Virus record (IMG/VR): IMGVR_UViG_3300017779_000030
Span: 1 to 41,043 of that record
Source of the DNA: a virus
DNA: 41,043 bases
Direction: 5' to 3' (one strand)
Below, piece after piece: positions 13,656-23,668 of this stretch. Every line of letters starts with the position of its first letter. Position 1 is the first letter of the stretch. Position numbers and translations under genes: made by a program. Under the pieces are notes generated by a model. It had not been told where the DNA came from. It searched no databases and was given only the letters and a program-made list of their open reading frames with translations.

Positions 13656-15410
13656 CTATTTTATTTTTTCTAGTGGAGCAACATCTTTTCTGGTTCCATG
13701 AACAAGAAAAAATGCATTTATTGCTTTAAAAATTAAATTATTGTTTTTAATAAATATAGTGTTGTCTTTTATTTCTTTAACTATTAGTTTTTGATCTGAT
13801 CCTATTGGAGTGAGTTGTACTGTTATAGACTCTTTGTCTACCAAACCTGTCCATTCTTCTGGCAATGTAATAGTATTGCTGGTAGTTTTTCCCCTATAAT
13901 ACACCGCATGTTCTGGTCCTTCTAGTACACCATACCTTAACTTTTTACCATCTTGAGTAGGGTGAGGAATAACAAATGATTTTACAGCAGCCTCTAGTGT
14001 TCCGGTTGTTGTAATGTCTGCGTTTGAAGTTATTGACCCAGTAACTACTAATAGTCCTCCTACATGTGTGTTTCCAGTTACATCTAACATTACATCATTT
14101 CGAGGTGTAGTTGTTCCAATACCTAATCTTGCGTTGTCTGAATTGCCGTCAGATGTTGCCGTTATAAAAGATATTCCTTTTGCAGAAAGTTGAACTTTTT
14201 GTGTTCCGTCATCATATAATAATAGTCTACCTATTTTTTGATCGGTACTATTTCCTCCATATCTAGTTAACTGGTGAGTGCTATTTGCAGATGGACCCTT
14301 TATGTTTATTCCACCAGAAGTACCAGAAGTTCCTCCTATTGTTAAAGATCCAGTTAATTCATGTTTGTCTCCTGCATCTAGTACCATTCTTTGCTGTGAC
14401 GTTCCTGTTTGGTCTGCTACACTAAATATTAAATCTCCACGAACCCCTGATGCATCAGCACTATGAATAACTGACTTTATAGATGCTGCTTCTCCAGATA
14501 TCCTATCGTTAAATCCTTCATTGGCGTCGGTTGAGCCTGATTCTGCTACAAATCTTATAGATCCTATAACATCGCCTACTTGAGGTAAAGCGTTAAATCC
14601 GTTTGCTTCTGCTTTTTCTAGTATTGCGTTTTGGTCTTGGGGTCTTTGTGCTTGAAAAAATGTTACTGCAGCTTCATCATTTGCAAAAATAGCTGAAGGA
14701 AAGACTGAATTCATCATTCTCTTGTCTACTACAGCCCCTCTAGAATATCTTAATACAAATTCACTACCTGTTGCAGCTGTTTCTGAATCTTTATTAAAGC
14801 TTTCAATGTTTCCGTCTTCATTTATCTTAAGGCCTTTTCTTTTACCTTTTGTTTGAAATTGTGCTTCTTTTACAACTGCGTCAAACTCAGATTGCGGATC
14901 ATCGGTATTAAATCCAATTCGACCACTTTCTGAAACATATAGTGAAGACGTATAGCCACCACTACCAGATATTTCTAAGGCTATGTTAAATGACCCTGGT
15001 ACCGCTCTTATTCTGACCTTTTCTCTGTCGTCTTCAAACTCAGGGTTGGTAGGATCAGTTTCTGTAGATTCAAAAAATGATATTAATCCTTCTCTAATAG
15101 ATATAGGTTTGCCGTCTGGTCCTGAAACGAATACATCGTTGGTTTGAACTGTTCCGCCTACTTCAAGAAGCGATGTCGGATTAGTTGTTCCTATTCCTAT
15201 ATTACCAGACGACGAGATAAAAAATGGAGTTGAATCTGCTGTTAAGTTTGGGTTTAAAGTTCCACTTGGTTGGGTTATCGAAATACTTCCGTCAGTGCTT
15301 CCATTCCCGCCAATTACAAATGAATAGCTTCCAGTCAGTTGACTATAGAGAAACGGCTCTGGATATTCGTCAGAGAAGTTTGTAATAAATATAGATCCTA
15401 TAGTATTCAT
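13656..15410 (-). CDS. Fibre protein with a conserved C-terminal HPT/LEGPEH domain
   Basis: The 584-residue protein opens with beta modules including SSSGNIGIGTTNPTSLLEVG, a 'GIGTxxP-LxV' phrase common in phage fibres and collar-like adhesins. Similar modules recur near residue 430 (LGIGTTTPRNDVMLDV). Residues about 480-584 form a distinct end domain: FVIPHPTQDGKKLRYGVLEG, then PEHAVYYRG and ITLPEEWTGLVDKESITVQL. I recognise this ending from many marine phage fibre-like proteins; its role (assembly, chaperone or binding) is not known to me. AAAGGAG lies upstream of the start. Confidence 0.75.
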   Translation of the reverse strand: MNTIGSIFITNFSDEYPEPFLYSQLTGSYSFVIGGNGSTDGSISITQPSGTLNPNLTADSTPFFISSSGNIGIGTTNPTSLLEVGGTVQTNDVFVSGPDGKPISIREGLISFFESTETDPTNPEFEDDREKVRIRAVPGSFNIALEISGSGGYTSSLYVSESGRIGFNTDDPQSEFDAVVKEAQFQTKGKRKGLKINEDGNIESFNKDSETAATGSEFVLRYSRGAVVDKRMMNSVFPSAIFANDEAAVTFFQAQRPQDQNAILEKAEANGFNALPQVGDVIGSIRFVAESGSTDANEGFNDRISGEAASIKSVIHSADASGVRGDLIFSVADQTGTSQQRMVLDAGDKHELTGSLTIGGTSGTSGGINIKGPSANSTHQLTRYGGNSTDQKIGRLLLYDDGTQKVQLSAKGISFITATSDGNSDNARLGIGTTTPRNDVMLDVTGNTHVGGLLVVTGSITSNADITTTGTLEAAVKSFVIPHPTQDGKKLRYGVLEGPEHAVYYRGKTTSNTITLPEEWTGLVDKESITVQLTPIGSDQKLIVKEIKDNTIFIKNNNLIFKAINAFFLVHGTRKDVAPLEKIK

Positions 15411-15422
15411 TTTTTATCTCCT

Positions 15423-18400
15423 TTATGCTGGGTAATAATTTCCATAACTACCACTTCTATCGTATGATACCTCAAGGGTTATTGTTGGGGCATATAAACC
15501 ACCTTGGGTGTCCAAAAATGAATCTTGGAATTTTGCCGGGGATCCATCTGTTTTTGACTTAAATATGTTTACCTTTAGCCTATCTCCAGGATGAACCTTA
15601 TATGTACCTTTATTATATGTTCTTTCCCAAGAAACTCTGCCATAGTAAGCTTTAGTTAATGCACTAGATCCAAAAACTTCTTCTGGTAATATTGGACCAG
15701 TTTCACAATATAGGTTAATTAAAGATCCGCTATAACCATGGTCCATACCATCAATTTGAGTTGAAATTGGAACTAATGTGTCATTTGCATATGCTGCATC
15801 TCCATCCATATTGTTTGCATCAGTATAAAAGGGTCCTGGAACGCCTGAACCGGATCTAAATACGCTAGCAGATACAGCTATACAACACTCTGCCATAAAA
15901 AAGCAATTTGTTAAGTTGTAGTCTACCTTCATTCCAGTTATACTTCCACTATGTAGTACGTTTATTCCTTGAACATACTGTTTGGAATTGGCTGATACCG
16001 CAAATTGTTGGTATATTGTGTCATCCGCGAAATGGGCCTGAGGAACATTTTGGTATAAATGTGCTGATGGCATTGCGCCCATTGTTCCATTTTTAAAAAT
16101 ATATTCTTGTGTTGTTTGGAAAACTGTTCCACCTACATCTAAGTCTCCCGATGCTGAAATATTTATTGGAGAAAAATTATCTACTTGTAGCTCGTTGGCT
16201 ATTATGGTACCACTTGAGCTTATATTGCCGTGTACTTGTAGCTCGTTAGCTATTACAGTACCACTTGCGCTAATGTCAAGAGATGCAGTTATACTACCTA
16301 TAAATTCATGGGTATCATCTCCAACATCTCCAAAAATATTAGAACCTGAAGTATTAATTGTTGAAGAAGTAATGTGAGATGAAGTTATTGAGGTTACAGT
16401 GATGCTTTCAACATTGTTAATACTAAAGCCTCCCATATCTAGATCTTCTGTTGCCGTGTGATCTCCAAGATTATCTGAACCTCCGCCGGTTCCTCCTACT
16501 CCATAACTACCAGTTAGGTATAAGTCACCATTTGAATCTACAACTAAAACACTATTGTCTGTGGTGTCTCCTCTATCGTTTAGTCCTTGAATTCTTACTT
16601 TAGAAAGAGGAGACGTTCCACTTTGAGAAATTATAAGTATATGGGTATCTACTGAAATTGAACCATTTTCGTCAAAAGAATCCGCTATAAATACAGTCCT
16701 TCCTTCTCCTGTTGATGTATTTCTAGATTGAGATATATAATTAGATCCTATAAACCAGTCTCTGTCTGCTCCTAAACTTAATGCAGCTGCAGTATCTCTA
16801 AATGACATTGAAACAAGTCTTCCCAAGTTATTTTCAACAACAATCATTTGAGCATCTGCTCCAGCGTCTGCGCCTGGAGCTTGAGGATAATATATAGATC
16901 CGCTTGAAAGCATCATACTTCCAGAAACATTTAGCTCAAATCCAAAATGATACGGGGTAAAAGGTCCAGTTGAAACGTCGTCATACCCAATATATACACT
17001 ACTAGGAGTAGAGTCAGCTTTTCCGTCATATGCTACCTGTAATCCAACCTTTCCTCCAACACCTATTGCAATGGAGTTTGCGTTTCTTTCATGAATAGTA
17101 AAACTTCCGGCCGGAGCACCATCGAAAGTTGCACCACCTGGGTCTAAATTAACTGTGTCTGTGTATCCTATTATTGAAGAAGTTGTTGCATTATTATGGT
17201 CAAATATAACCATGGCATTTTTTTGGTTTGCTAATCCTGACCCATTAACATCAGATGCCAGATGTAGAATTGACGAGGAATATGATTCAAGCTTTAACGT
17301 TGCGTTTCCTTCATTAGCTAATTTTTTTACATGTAAAGGAAATCCTGGTTCAGACGTTAAAAAATTACCTATACCAACAGAACCACTGTGGTATATGCTT
17401 CCCGTAAGATTTGGTTGAAACTGTGCTTGGTCTCCTTGAGTAGTAAATGGTTTAACCCAGTCAGAATCACCCATAGGCGTTGCACCAATAAATTCTCCAA
17501 TACTTGCACTAGTAAAATAAGCATTAGTTGCCGTAAAGGTAAACTCATTGTCAAATTCTATGTTTGGTATGTCTGCCGTATAGACTGCCTTGTTGTGTTC
17601 ATCATTGTAAAATTCAAACTTAAAATCTAGAGCATCTACTTGGCCTACATTTGCCTTTGTCGTAGGTATTATTGCGTCAAAAAAGTGAGGAGTATATCCA
17701 TGTTCATAATATGGTTTAACGGTTACGTCAAATAAAAACCATAATCCTTGTTCAATTTTAAACCTTAAATATGCAAATTCAGTTGCATCTGCTTTATAGG
17801 TAAATCGTAAAGCTGATGTTTCGTATTCATTAAAAGGATCTTCTGTAACGACTAATTCTTGATTTTCAATGTCGGTTATTTCACCAATCATTTGGCCAAA
17901 ATCGTCTCCATCATCATTTATTGCTGAGCCATACATGTATATTTTTAAAATTGGAGTATTAGAATTTACTTTTTGGCCAAAACACTTAAATTCTACTTGG
18001 TAATATTGATCTTGCCTATGTTCTATTGGTATGGTAGAGTCTACTAATATATGGTTGGTACCATCAAGTTGACCGACCTCATGAGCTAAAATAGAATCAC
18101 CTATTTGTAATGAATCTGGGATTGGATTATTTACATTTCCAACTAATTGTCTAAATACCTGTAAATTTTCATTTGCAAACCCTAGTCCATCGGATGAAGA
18201 AGCTGACCAGTAGTTATCGACTGATCCACTTACTCCAAACTGGGAAAAGTCTCCTGCAGAATGCCTGGTTACCAGCGATTCAGATTGTATTAATAAGTTT
18301 TGTGAAACTACAGGATTATCTCCAACCAAAAAGAAGTCTGTGGCTGTTTGGTCGTTTCGTATAAATGTTTTTACTCTAGTCACGTCTCCAACTAAAGGCG

Positions 18401-19514
18401 TTAAACCATTAAAAGAAACTTTTGCATATGATGTTGCAAAGTTATTACTTCCACTAGCTAATGGATTACTTCTAGAAACAGGAGACTGCGCAAAATCTAA
18501 TCTAAAATTACTATCATTAAATCTTCTATGAAATACTTCTTTTTGGTTTGCTCTACCTATTCCTTGAAAAGTAGTATGTGGACTATTTACTCTTATCCTT
18601 AATGGAGAAACAACCTCTGATATAATTGTATTAAATGCTCCTTGATTAGTGTATTGTTGAGTATTTTCATCTATCTCTCCAGTACCATCTCCAGTCTCTA
18701 TTTCGTTATATAGTGGAGGACCAGTAGGACTGTTAAACGCGCTTGGAAAAGGACTTTGAGGGGTTGGAATAAAAATTGTTCCTCCAACCATATCGTTTGT
18801 AAAACCTCCAAAATCTGGAGCTTCTGATGAAACTAAATAGTATTTGTCGCCGGCTGTTTCATACCTAACATTTGCTGTTGTGTTTACTACTCCTTCAGAT
18901 CCAGTAGAACATAGTGTAAATAAAGATCTAGAGTTTGAAGCTGAAAGCTCTGCGTTGTAGTGTAATTGAAAGTATGGCCTTTTTATTTCTTCTATTGTTA
19001 TGTCTGGCTTTTCAAAATATACTATTTCGTCGGTGTTTCTTCGCCTAGGATAACAATTTAATCTTTTTGTCCAGCGTATATTAAATGTTCCTCTATACCT
19101 TGGAGGAGCTGGTTCAGAAATATCTCTTTGCCTTTCTGAGTCAAAACCTACTTTTCCTTTTGCAACACCTACAATAGATATTCGAGCATCTCCTTCAGGT
19201 ACTTCTTTTCCAATCTCTATTGCAAATATTCTTTCGTTTCCTTCTCCTATATGGTCATACGTTCTAATTGGTATAGTATCGCCATTAGCATCTAAAACTT
19301 CTATGGCTATTTCTGAGCCAGGAACAAGATTTTGTGTACCTGTAAAAGAAATTAAATTTCGTCCAGCTGTTAATTCTCTTGGAAATCTAGTTATTCCAAA
19401 ATAATCATATGAGTCTGGAGATCCATCCTCTATAAATACAGGTATCGTGTCCAATCCTCTATAATCTAAAGGTTGAAACTTTAAAGGTTCTTTAAAACGT
19501 ATTACTTTTGCCAT
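15423..19514 (-). CDS. Very large tail fibre / adhesin protein
   Basis: In this 1363-residue protein, residues about 1-120 look like an Ig-type beta sandwich (PGSEIAIEVLDANGDTIPIR). A conserved-looking segment FNIRWTKRLNCYPRRRN (about 145-161) may attach to the tail. Residues about 430-640 are beta-rich and could be a carbohydrate-binding-type sandwich. Residues about 700-1130 are fibre modules (GSIYHSGSVGIG, LNISASG phrases and a 17-residue tandem repeat). A cysteine-containing head (NLTNCFFMAECCIAV, about 1195-1209) and a beta end domain follow. It is the largest protein of the fibre cluster, directly downstream in transcription of the recombination genes. TTAGGAG marks the start. The receptor is unknown. 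Confidence 0.75.
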   Translation of the reverse strand: MAKVIRFKEPLKFQPLDYRGLDTIPVFIEDGSPDSYDYFGITRFPRELTAGRNLISFTGTQNLVPGSEIAIEVLDANGDTIPIRTYDHIGEGNERIFAIEIGKEVPEGDARISIVGVAKGKVGFDSERQRDISEPAPPRYRGTFNIRWTKRLNCYPRRRNTDEIVYFEKPDITIEEIKRPYFQLHYNAELSASNSRSLFTLCSTGSEGVVNTTANVRYETAGDKYYLVSSEAPDFGGFTNDMVGGTIFIPTPQSPFPSAFNSPTGPPLYNEIETGDGTGEIDENTQQYTNQGAFNTIISEVVSPLRIRVNSPHTTFQGIGRANQKEVFHRRFNDSNFRLDFAQSPVSRSNPLASGSNNFATSYAKVSFNGLTPLVGDVTRVKTFIRNDQTATDFFLVGDNPVVSQNLLIQSESLVTRHSAGDFSQFGVSGSVDNYWSASSSDGLGFANENLQVFRQLVGNVNNPIPDSLQIGDSILAHEVGQLDGTNHILVDSTIPIEHRQDQYYQVEFKCFGQKVNSNTPILKIYMYGSAINDDGDDFGQMIGEITDIENQELVVTEDPFNEYETSALRFTYKADATEFAYLRFKIEQGLWFLFDVTVKPYYEHGYTPHFFDAIIPTTKANVGQVDALDFKFEFYNDEHNKAVYTADIPNIEFDNEFTFTATNAYFTSASIGEFIGATPMGDSDWVKPFTTQGDQAQFQPNLTGSIYHSGSVGIGNFLTSEPGFPLHVKKLANEGNATLKLESYSSSILHLASDVNGSGLANQKNAMVIFDHNNATTSSIIGYTDTVNLDPGGATFDGAPAGSFTIHERNANSIAIGVGGKVGLQVAYDGKADSTPSSVYIGYDDVSTGPFTPYHFGFELNVSGSMMLSSGSIYYPQAPGADAGADAQMIVVENNLGRLVSMSFRDTAAALSLGADRDWFIGSNYISQSRNTSTGEGRTVFIADSFDENGSISVDTHILIISQSGTSPLSKVRIQGLNDRGDTTDNSVLVVDSNGDLYLTGSYGVGGTGGGSDNLGDHTATEDLDMGGFSINNVESITVTSITSSHITSSTINTSGSNIFGDVGDDTHEFIGSITASLDISASGTVIANELQVHGNISSSGTIIANELQVDNFSPINISASGDLDVGGTVFQTTQEYIFKNGTMGAMPSAHLYQNVPQAHFADDTIYQQFAVSANSKQYVQGINVLHSGSITGMKVDYNLTNCFFMAECCIAVSASVFRSGSGVPGPFYTDANNMDGDAAYANDTLVPISTQIDGMDHGYSGSLINLYCETGPILPEEVFGSSALTKAYYGRVSWERTYNKGTYKVHPGDRLKVNIFKSKTDGSPAKFQDSFLDTQGGLYAPTITLEVSYDRSGSYGNYYPA
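16183..16284. repeat. 51-base tandem repeat, two copies, in the 1363-residue fibre gene
   Basis: Copies at 16183-16233 and 16234-16284 encode ISASGTVIANELQVHGN and ISSSGTIIANELQVDN. They agree best over the first 38 bases. The 17-residue unit looks like a single fibre repeat duplicated recently. Confidence 0.65.
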
Positions 19515-19535
19515 TGAGTACTCCTAACTATTCAA

Positions 19536-19547
19536 TATATAAATATC
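19536..19547 (-). promoter_or_regulatory. Intergenic AT-rich element (sense GATATTTATATA)
   Basis: Exact 12-mer, about 22 bases upstream of the ATG of the 1363-residue fibre gene, in the 47-base gap after the Mre11-Rad50 side of the cluster. A promoter or RNA-processing role is possible. Confidence 0.5.
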
Positions 19548-19561
19548 AAATAACGGCGTAA

Positions 19562-22500
19562 TTAGTGCTCAACATGGCTATAACCTTTCTTATTAGATAT
19601 TTCCAAAAGGTTATCGGTGGCATCTTTCATCAAATCTATATGGGATATTACCGTTATGAAGTCAAAGTTTAATTTTAAATATTCAAATAATCTAAAAATT
19701 GCGTTTAAGTTGTTTGAATCTAAATTTCCAAATCCTTCATCAATTGCTAAAAAATTTGGACACGGTAAATTAGATACATTTATTAGTGCTGTTCGGATTG
19801 CAAGTGAGCTTACAAATTTTTCCATTCCACTGGTCATTTCTAATGGCCATTTTTCTAAATCACCGTAAACTATATATGTATTTATGTTTCTACCATCTGT
19901 TTCAAATTGTATTGAAAAGTCTGATATTTGAGAAAGAATAACGTTTACTTCTTCTTCAACATAAGGAAGTATTTCTGAAATTAACTCGTACGGTACTCCA
20001 TCTCTTTGTATTGCACTAAGATAATATTCGTACGCTTTAAGTCTTTCTTCTAGGTCGTGTGCTCTCTCAATTGATTCATGAATAGACTGAATGGTTTTTT
20101 CACAAACCTTAATGTCACTATATGCTTGTTGTTGTTTTGAAGCTACAACATGTAGGCTTTCGGTTATTTCTTCTAACTCTAATTCTTTTTGTTCTATCTT
20201 TTCATTTATTTTATTATTTGAAAATATAGATCGCTTATTTTCAAAAAACTTATCAATTGAACCCTTTGTATTTTTTATATCTAATTCTTTAGAAGATATG
20301 TTAGATTCTCTAGTAACTTTTTTTACCTTTATTTCAGATTGATATTTTACGTGTAATGCTAGTTTAGATTCTAGGTTTATTAATGTTTGCAACTTTGTAA
20401 CTGAGGGTTTTAAATTGTTTTTTTCAGTTTCAAGATTATTTTTTTCAAATAAAAGTTTTTCAGTTTCTATTTTTAGTTTTGGAAGTTCTTGTTTGGCGGT
20501 TTCTGCATTTTTTACAAATACGTTGTCTTGGCAGTATTCACAGTCTGGATCGTACTCGTGGCTGTGTAATCTTTTAACGGTATCTAGCTTATTTTTAACT
20601 TCTACCTTCATTAAGTCTATATTATTGTTTACCTTTTGTAATTTTTTTTCTATGTTATTATACGACTCTGATTCAGTTGTTAGTTTTTGCTTATTATAAG
20701 ATTTTATTTCTCCAGATAGCTCTATAAACAATTTTTTATTTTCTTTAGTGTATTTTTCATACTTACTTAACTTTTCGTTTTCATCCTTTAACTGTTTTGA
20801 CAAGGCAGTAAGTGATTCTTTTAGTGCCTCTACACTTTCAGGTACATCTGAACCTAGTCTAATTAACTTAGACGTATATTCAATAATCTTTTTATTTGCA
20901 GTCTTTTCACTTTTTTGTATTTTGGTTTTTTCTACATTTAGGTTTGAGTATTCTAGTTCTAAACCTTTTAAAGAGTCTGTTGCTTCTGTTAAATTTTCAG
21001 AAAAGTCTGTTTTATTAAAGTCTTTTAATAGTACCTGTACGTCTTTTATTTCTTCATTTGCTAATTGGTATAGTTCTTCAAAAACGGTTATATCTAAAAA
21101 CTGTACCAGTAGGTCTTTTTTCTCTGTCTGCGTTTTATCTATAAATCCAGTATTATTATTTTGAACAGATAGAGATGTTAGTGCAAAATCTTCATAACTA
21201 CCAAGCATTCCTCTAATATTTCTATTTGTATATACTCTTTGCTCTCCATTTAATGATATTATAGACCCATCTTCTCCAACCATCCAAAAATTTACGTCAA
21301 CTCGTGCACCGCCATCTTTTTTTCTTTTTGCTTTTCTTTCTATAAAATAATCAACACCATCAATTTCAAAATTTAGTTTACAAGAAAAATTATTTTTTTT
21401 ATTGTTTATTACGGCGGCCGCCATTTTAGTTCTAGAGCATTTATCAAATATACAAAAAGATAAAGCGTCTAATATTGCAGATTTTCCGGCATGATTTGCT
21501 GCAAATATTCCGACTGCTCCTTTCATATTATTAAAGTCTATGGTGTTTCCTTCTCCATAACTAAACATATTAGAAAACTCAAACCTTTTAGGTTTCCACT
21601 TTATATTTCTGCCTATTTCAATGTCAGGCAACATTTTGTTTAATTCTCTATTTATGTTTCTTATTCTAGATATTTTTTCTTCGTCTATGTCCGCAAAATT
21701 TCGTTGAAGGTGCTCTATTATTAGTTTATTTTGATACTCAGAATCTCTAATATCCCTTGTAATTTCAGTTGAAGACCTAGAATTATTTGATATATTTGAA
21801 ATCTTATCTCCACGTATTACAACATAATCTTGAACCCTACATTTTTTTCGTATTTCTAATAAAGACTCTTTTACTTGTGCTTGGGTAGTATTTTCCGTTA
21901 TAAACCTTAGCCTAGGATATTTTGGTATATCATCAATGTTTGGTAATACTCCATCCTTCATTCTTATTGTATAATATCCATATTCATTGGTTATATTAAA
22001 AAATTCAGATTTTCTAGTTTTAACATCCCAAATAACATATCCATGATCTTCAAAAGTTTCTCCAAAATTTTGTTGTATAAGAGATCCTGCGTATGTTATT
22101 GTTTCAGACTTGTTTAAATGTTGGTATTTGTGTATATCTCCCAACATTACCATGTGGCAGCCATCAAAAGTTTTTAACGGTAAATTTTCATCTTTTACAG
22201 TATAGCCTGCATCAGTTTTTGAATTGTTTACTGCACCGTGAAATAAACCTATCTTATTTTTAGATTTTGATTTTTTTGCATCAGGCCAAGTTTCTGTTTC
22301 TTCTAGAACAGAGTATACTATAAAATCAACGTTTGCAAACGTATATATTCCACTATCTCTTAAATAATATAAGTTTTCATTTGCTAAATTTTCTACTATT
22401 GGGCTTAACGCATCTAGTCTTGACCTATTATTAAGGTTGGCATCGTGATTACCAGCAATTAAAACTGTTGGTCGTATGTTTGCAAGCTTATTAAAAAATT

Positions 22501-22717
22501 CGCTTACTATACTTACCAGTTCTGGGCTAATATCTGTTTTTGTGTGTACAATATCTCCAGCCAAATATATTATGCTATTTTCAGGCAAAGCTTTGGCAGC
22601 TTTATATAATTTTCTAAACACTTGCCTGTATTCTTTGTGTCTTTTGTAATTTCTAATATGTACATCTGCAACGTGTAATATTTTTTCAACTTCGTTAAAT
22701 TTTAAATTAATATGCAT
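19562..22717 (-). CDS. Single-chain Mre11-Rad50 recombination nuclease (gp47-gp46 fusion)
   Basis: One uninterrupted 1051-residue ORF carries both subunits that T4 encodes separately as gp47 and gp46. The nuclease part (about 1-340) has D18-V-H20, G54-D55, G89-N-H-D92, H160 (GLFHG) and GDIH at 193-196. The ATPase part (about 375-1051) has a Walker A-like AANHAGKS (about 402-410) and long coiled coils. A zinc hook C-E-Y-C (about residue 726), a signature-like TSGMEKF (about 960), Walker B FLAIDEGFGNLD (about 985) and ISHID follow. It should resect DNA ends for recombination-dependent replication. The start overlaps the end of the primase gene by 11 bases. Departures from consensus are Ala for the first Gly of Walker A and Asp for the first His of GHxH. 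Confidence 0.9.
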   Translation of the reverse strand: MHINLKFNEVEKILHVADVHIRNYKRHKEYRQVFRKLYKAAKALPENSIIYLAGDIVHTKTDISPELVSIVSEFFNKLANIRPTVLIAGNHDANLNNRSRLDALSPIVENLANENLYYLRDSGIYTFANVDFIVYSVLEETETWPDAKKSKSKNKIGLFHGAVNNSKTDAGYTVKDENLPLKTFDGCHMVMLGDIHKYQHLNKSETITYAGSLIQQNFGETFEDHGYVIWDVKTRKSEFFNITNEYGYYTIRMKDGVLPNIDDIPKYPRLRFITENTTQAQVKESLLEIRKKCRVQDYVVIRGDKISNISNNSRSSTEITRDIRDSEYQNKLIIEHLQRNFADIDEEKISRIRNINRELNKMLPDIEIGRNIKWKPKRFEFSNMFSYGEGNTIDFNNMKGAVGIFAANHAGKSAILDALSFCIFDKCSRTKMAAAVINNKKNNFSCKLNFEIDGVDYFIERKAKRKKDGGARVDVNFWMVGEDGSIISLNGEQRVYTNRNIRGMLGSYEDFALTSLSVQNNNTGFIDKTQTEKKDLLVQFLDITVFEELYQLANEEIKDVQVLLKDFNKTDFSENLTEATDSLKGLELEYSNLNVEKTKIQKSEKTANKKIIEYTSKLIRLGSDVPESVEALKESLTALSKQLKDENEKLSKYEKYTKENKKLFIELSGEIKSYNKQKLTTESESYNNIEKKLQKVNNNIDLMKVEVKNKLDTVKRLHSHEYDPDCEYCQDNVFVKNAETAKQELPKLKIETEKLLFEKNNLETEKNNLKPSVTKLQTLINLESKLALHVKYQSEIKVKKVTRESNISSKELDIKNTKGSIDKFFENKRSIFSNNKINEKIEQKELELEEITESLHVVASKQQQAYSDIKVCEKTIQSIHESIERAHDLEERLKAYEYYLSAIQRDGVPYELISEILPYVEEEVNVILSQISDFSIQFETDGRNINTYIVYGDLEKWPLEMTSGMEKFVSSLAIRTALINVSNLPCPNFLAIDEGFGNLDSNNLNAIFRLFEYLKLNFDFITVISHIDLMKDATDNLLEISNKKGYSHVEH

Positions 22718-23621
22718 TTATTTTATACTCCAAGAGTTTTAAGGGTGTTAACTCTTTAACATTGTTTATTATATTTGTTATATTAAAAAATCCTATTTCA
22801 GAAGGATCTTTTTCTGGTAAATCTATAAAATGTACTGATATTCCGTTTGAAATAAAATACTCGCACATATCTATAGCGTTTGTCATGGCATCTTTATCTA
22901 AGGCAACGTTTACCCTCTTTACGCCTTTTTCTAAAATTTTTATTTTTAACTTATCTAAAATTAGTTTTCCAAACAATGGAATAGCATTTCTTTTAATTGC
23001 TATTGCGTCAAAGGCTCCTTCAACAATTGTTATTGGTTGATTCCAATTTATAAATAGTTCAAATCCTATAATGTCTTTTGTTACCACCGGGTTTAGGTGT
23101 TTAAAATTAACGTCATAATAGCTTCTGCCTGTAAAAAAATTTAATTTTCCATCTTCATCATAGCTTGGAATAATTATCATTCCATTATATTTTCCAGATT
23201 CACAATAGCCTATATTATATTTTAATATGTCTTGGCTAGTTATGTTTCTGCTATTTAAGTAGTGCAGTGCGTTTTTGGCTTCTGGGTTTTTTAAATTGGC
23301 TTTACATAGAGGTAAAAATTCAGCTGGTAAACTTAGATGTTCATATTGTTTATCAACAGAATAAGTTTTACCACCCGTTATTTTATTAAGTAAATCATAA
23401 AACCTTTTTTCTACTCTTAGCTTTCTAAATAATCCAAGTATTGTGTGACCACCCATTCCACAAACCCAACAATGCCACTTTTGACTTAGTAAGTTAACAT
23501 TTAGTTTTTTCTTGTGGTGATTACAAAAAGGACACTTAAATGAGATTTCACTTTGCTTGTGGTTGTGGTCTCCTTTTAATAAAACAGACTCTAATAGTTG
23601 TACTAATCTTACACTTTTCAT
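22707..23621 (-). CDS. DNA primase, DnaG/gp61 type
   Basis: This 304-residue protein has an N-terminal CHC2-like zinc finger (C30-P-F-C33-N-H-H and C51-W-V-C54). A TOPRIM core follows: ITIVEGAFDAIAI with its catalytic Glu near residue 198, then VNVALDKDAM near 237 with its Asp pair. T4 gp61 is of similar size (342 residues). No helicase Walker motif follows, so this is a stand-alone primase rather than a primase-helicase. It makes RNA primers at the replication fork. It lies between endonuclease I and the Mre11-Rad50 fusion, forming a DNA-metabolism group. No clear ribosome site precedes the ATG. Confidence 0.9.
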   Translation of the reverse strand: MKSVRLVQLLESVLLKGDHNHKQSEISFKCPFCNHHKKKLNVNLLSQKWHCWVCGMGGHTILGLFRKLRVEKRFYDLLNKITGGKTYSVDKQYEHLSLPAEFLPLCKANLKNPEAKNALHYLNSRNITSQDILKYNIGYCESGKYNGMIIIPSYDEDGKLNFFTGRSYYDVNFKHLNPVVTKDIIGFELFINWNQPITIVEGAFDAIAIKRNAIPLFGKLILDKLKIKILEKGVKRVNVALDKDAMTNAIDMCEYFISNGISVHFIDLPEKDPSEIGFFNITNIINNVKELTPLKLLEYKINAY

Positions 23622-23668
23622 TAGTAGTAATATAATAAAAATATTTGTGTTGGTAAAATTTTAGGTGA

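Noticed and set aside
13656-15410. Peptidase S74 intramolecular chaperone at the fibre end
   Set aside because: The C-terminal domain lacks the Ser/Lys catalytic arrangement I would expect for that family, so I left it as a conserved end domain.
20748-21164. 138-residue plus-strand open frame
   Set aside because: It is antisense to the Rad50 coiled-coil region and is Ser/Phe-rich, as expected from reverse reading of Glu/Lys codons.
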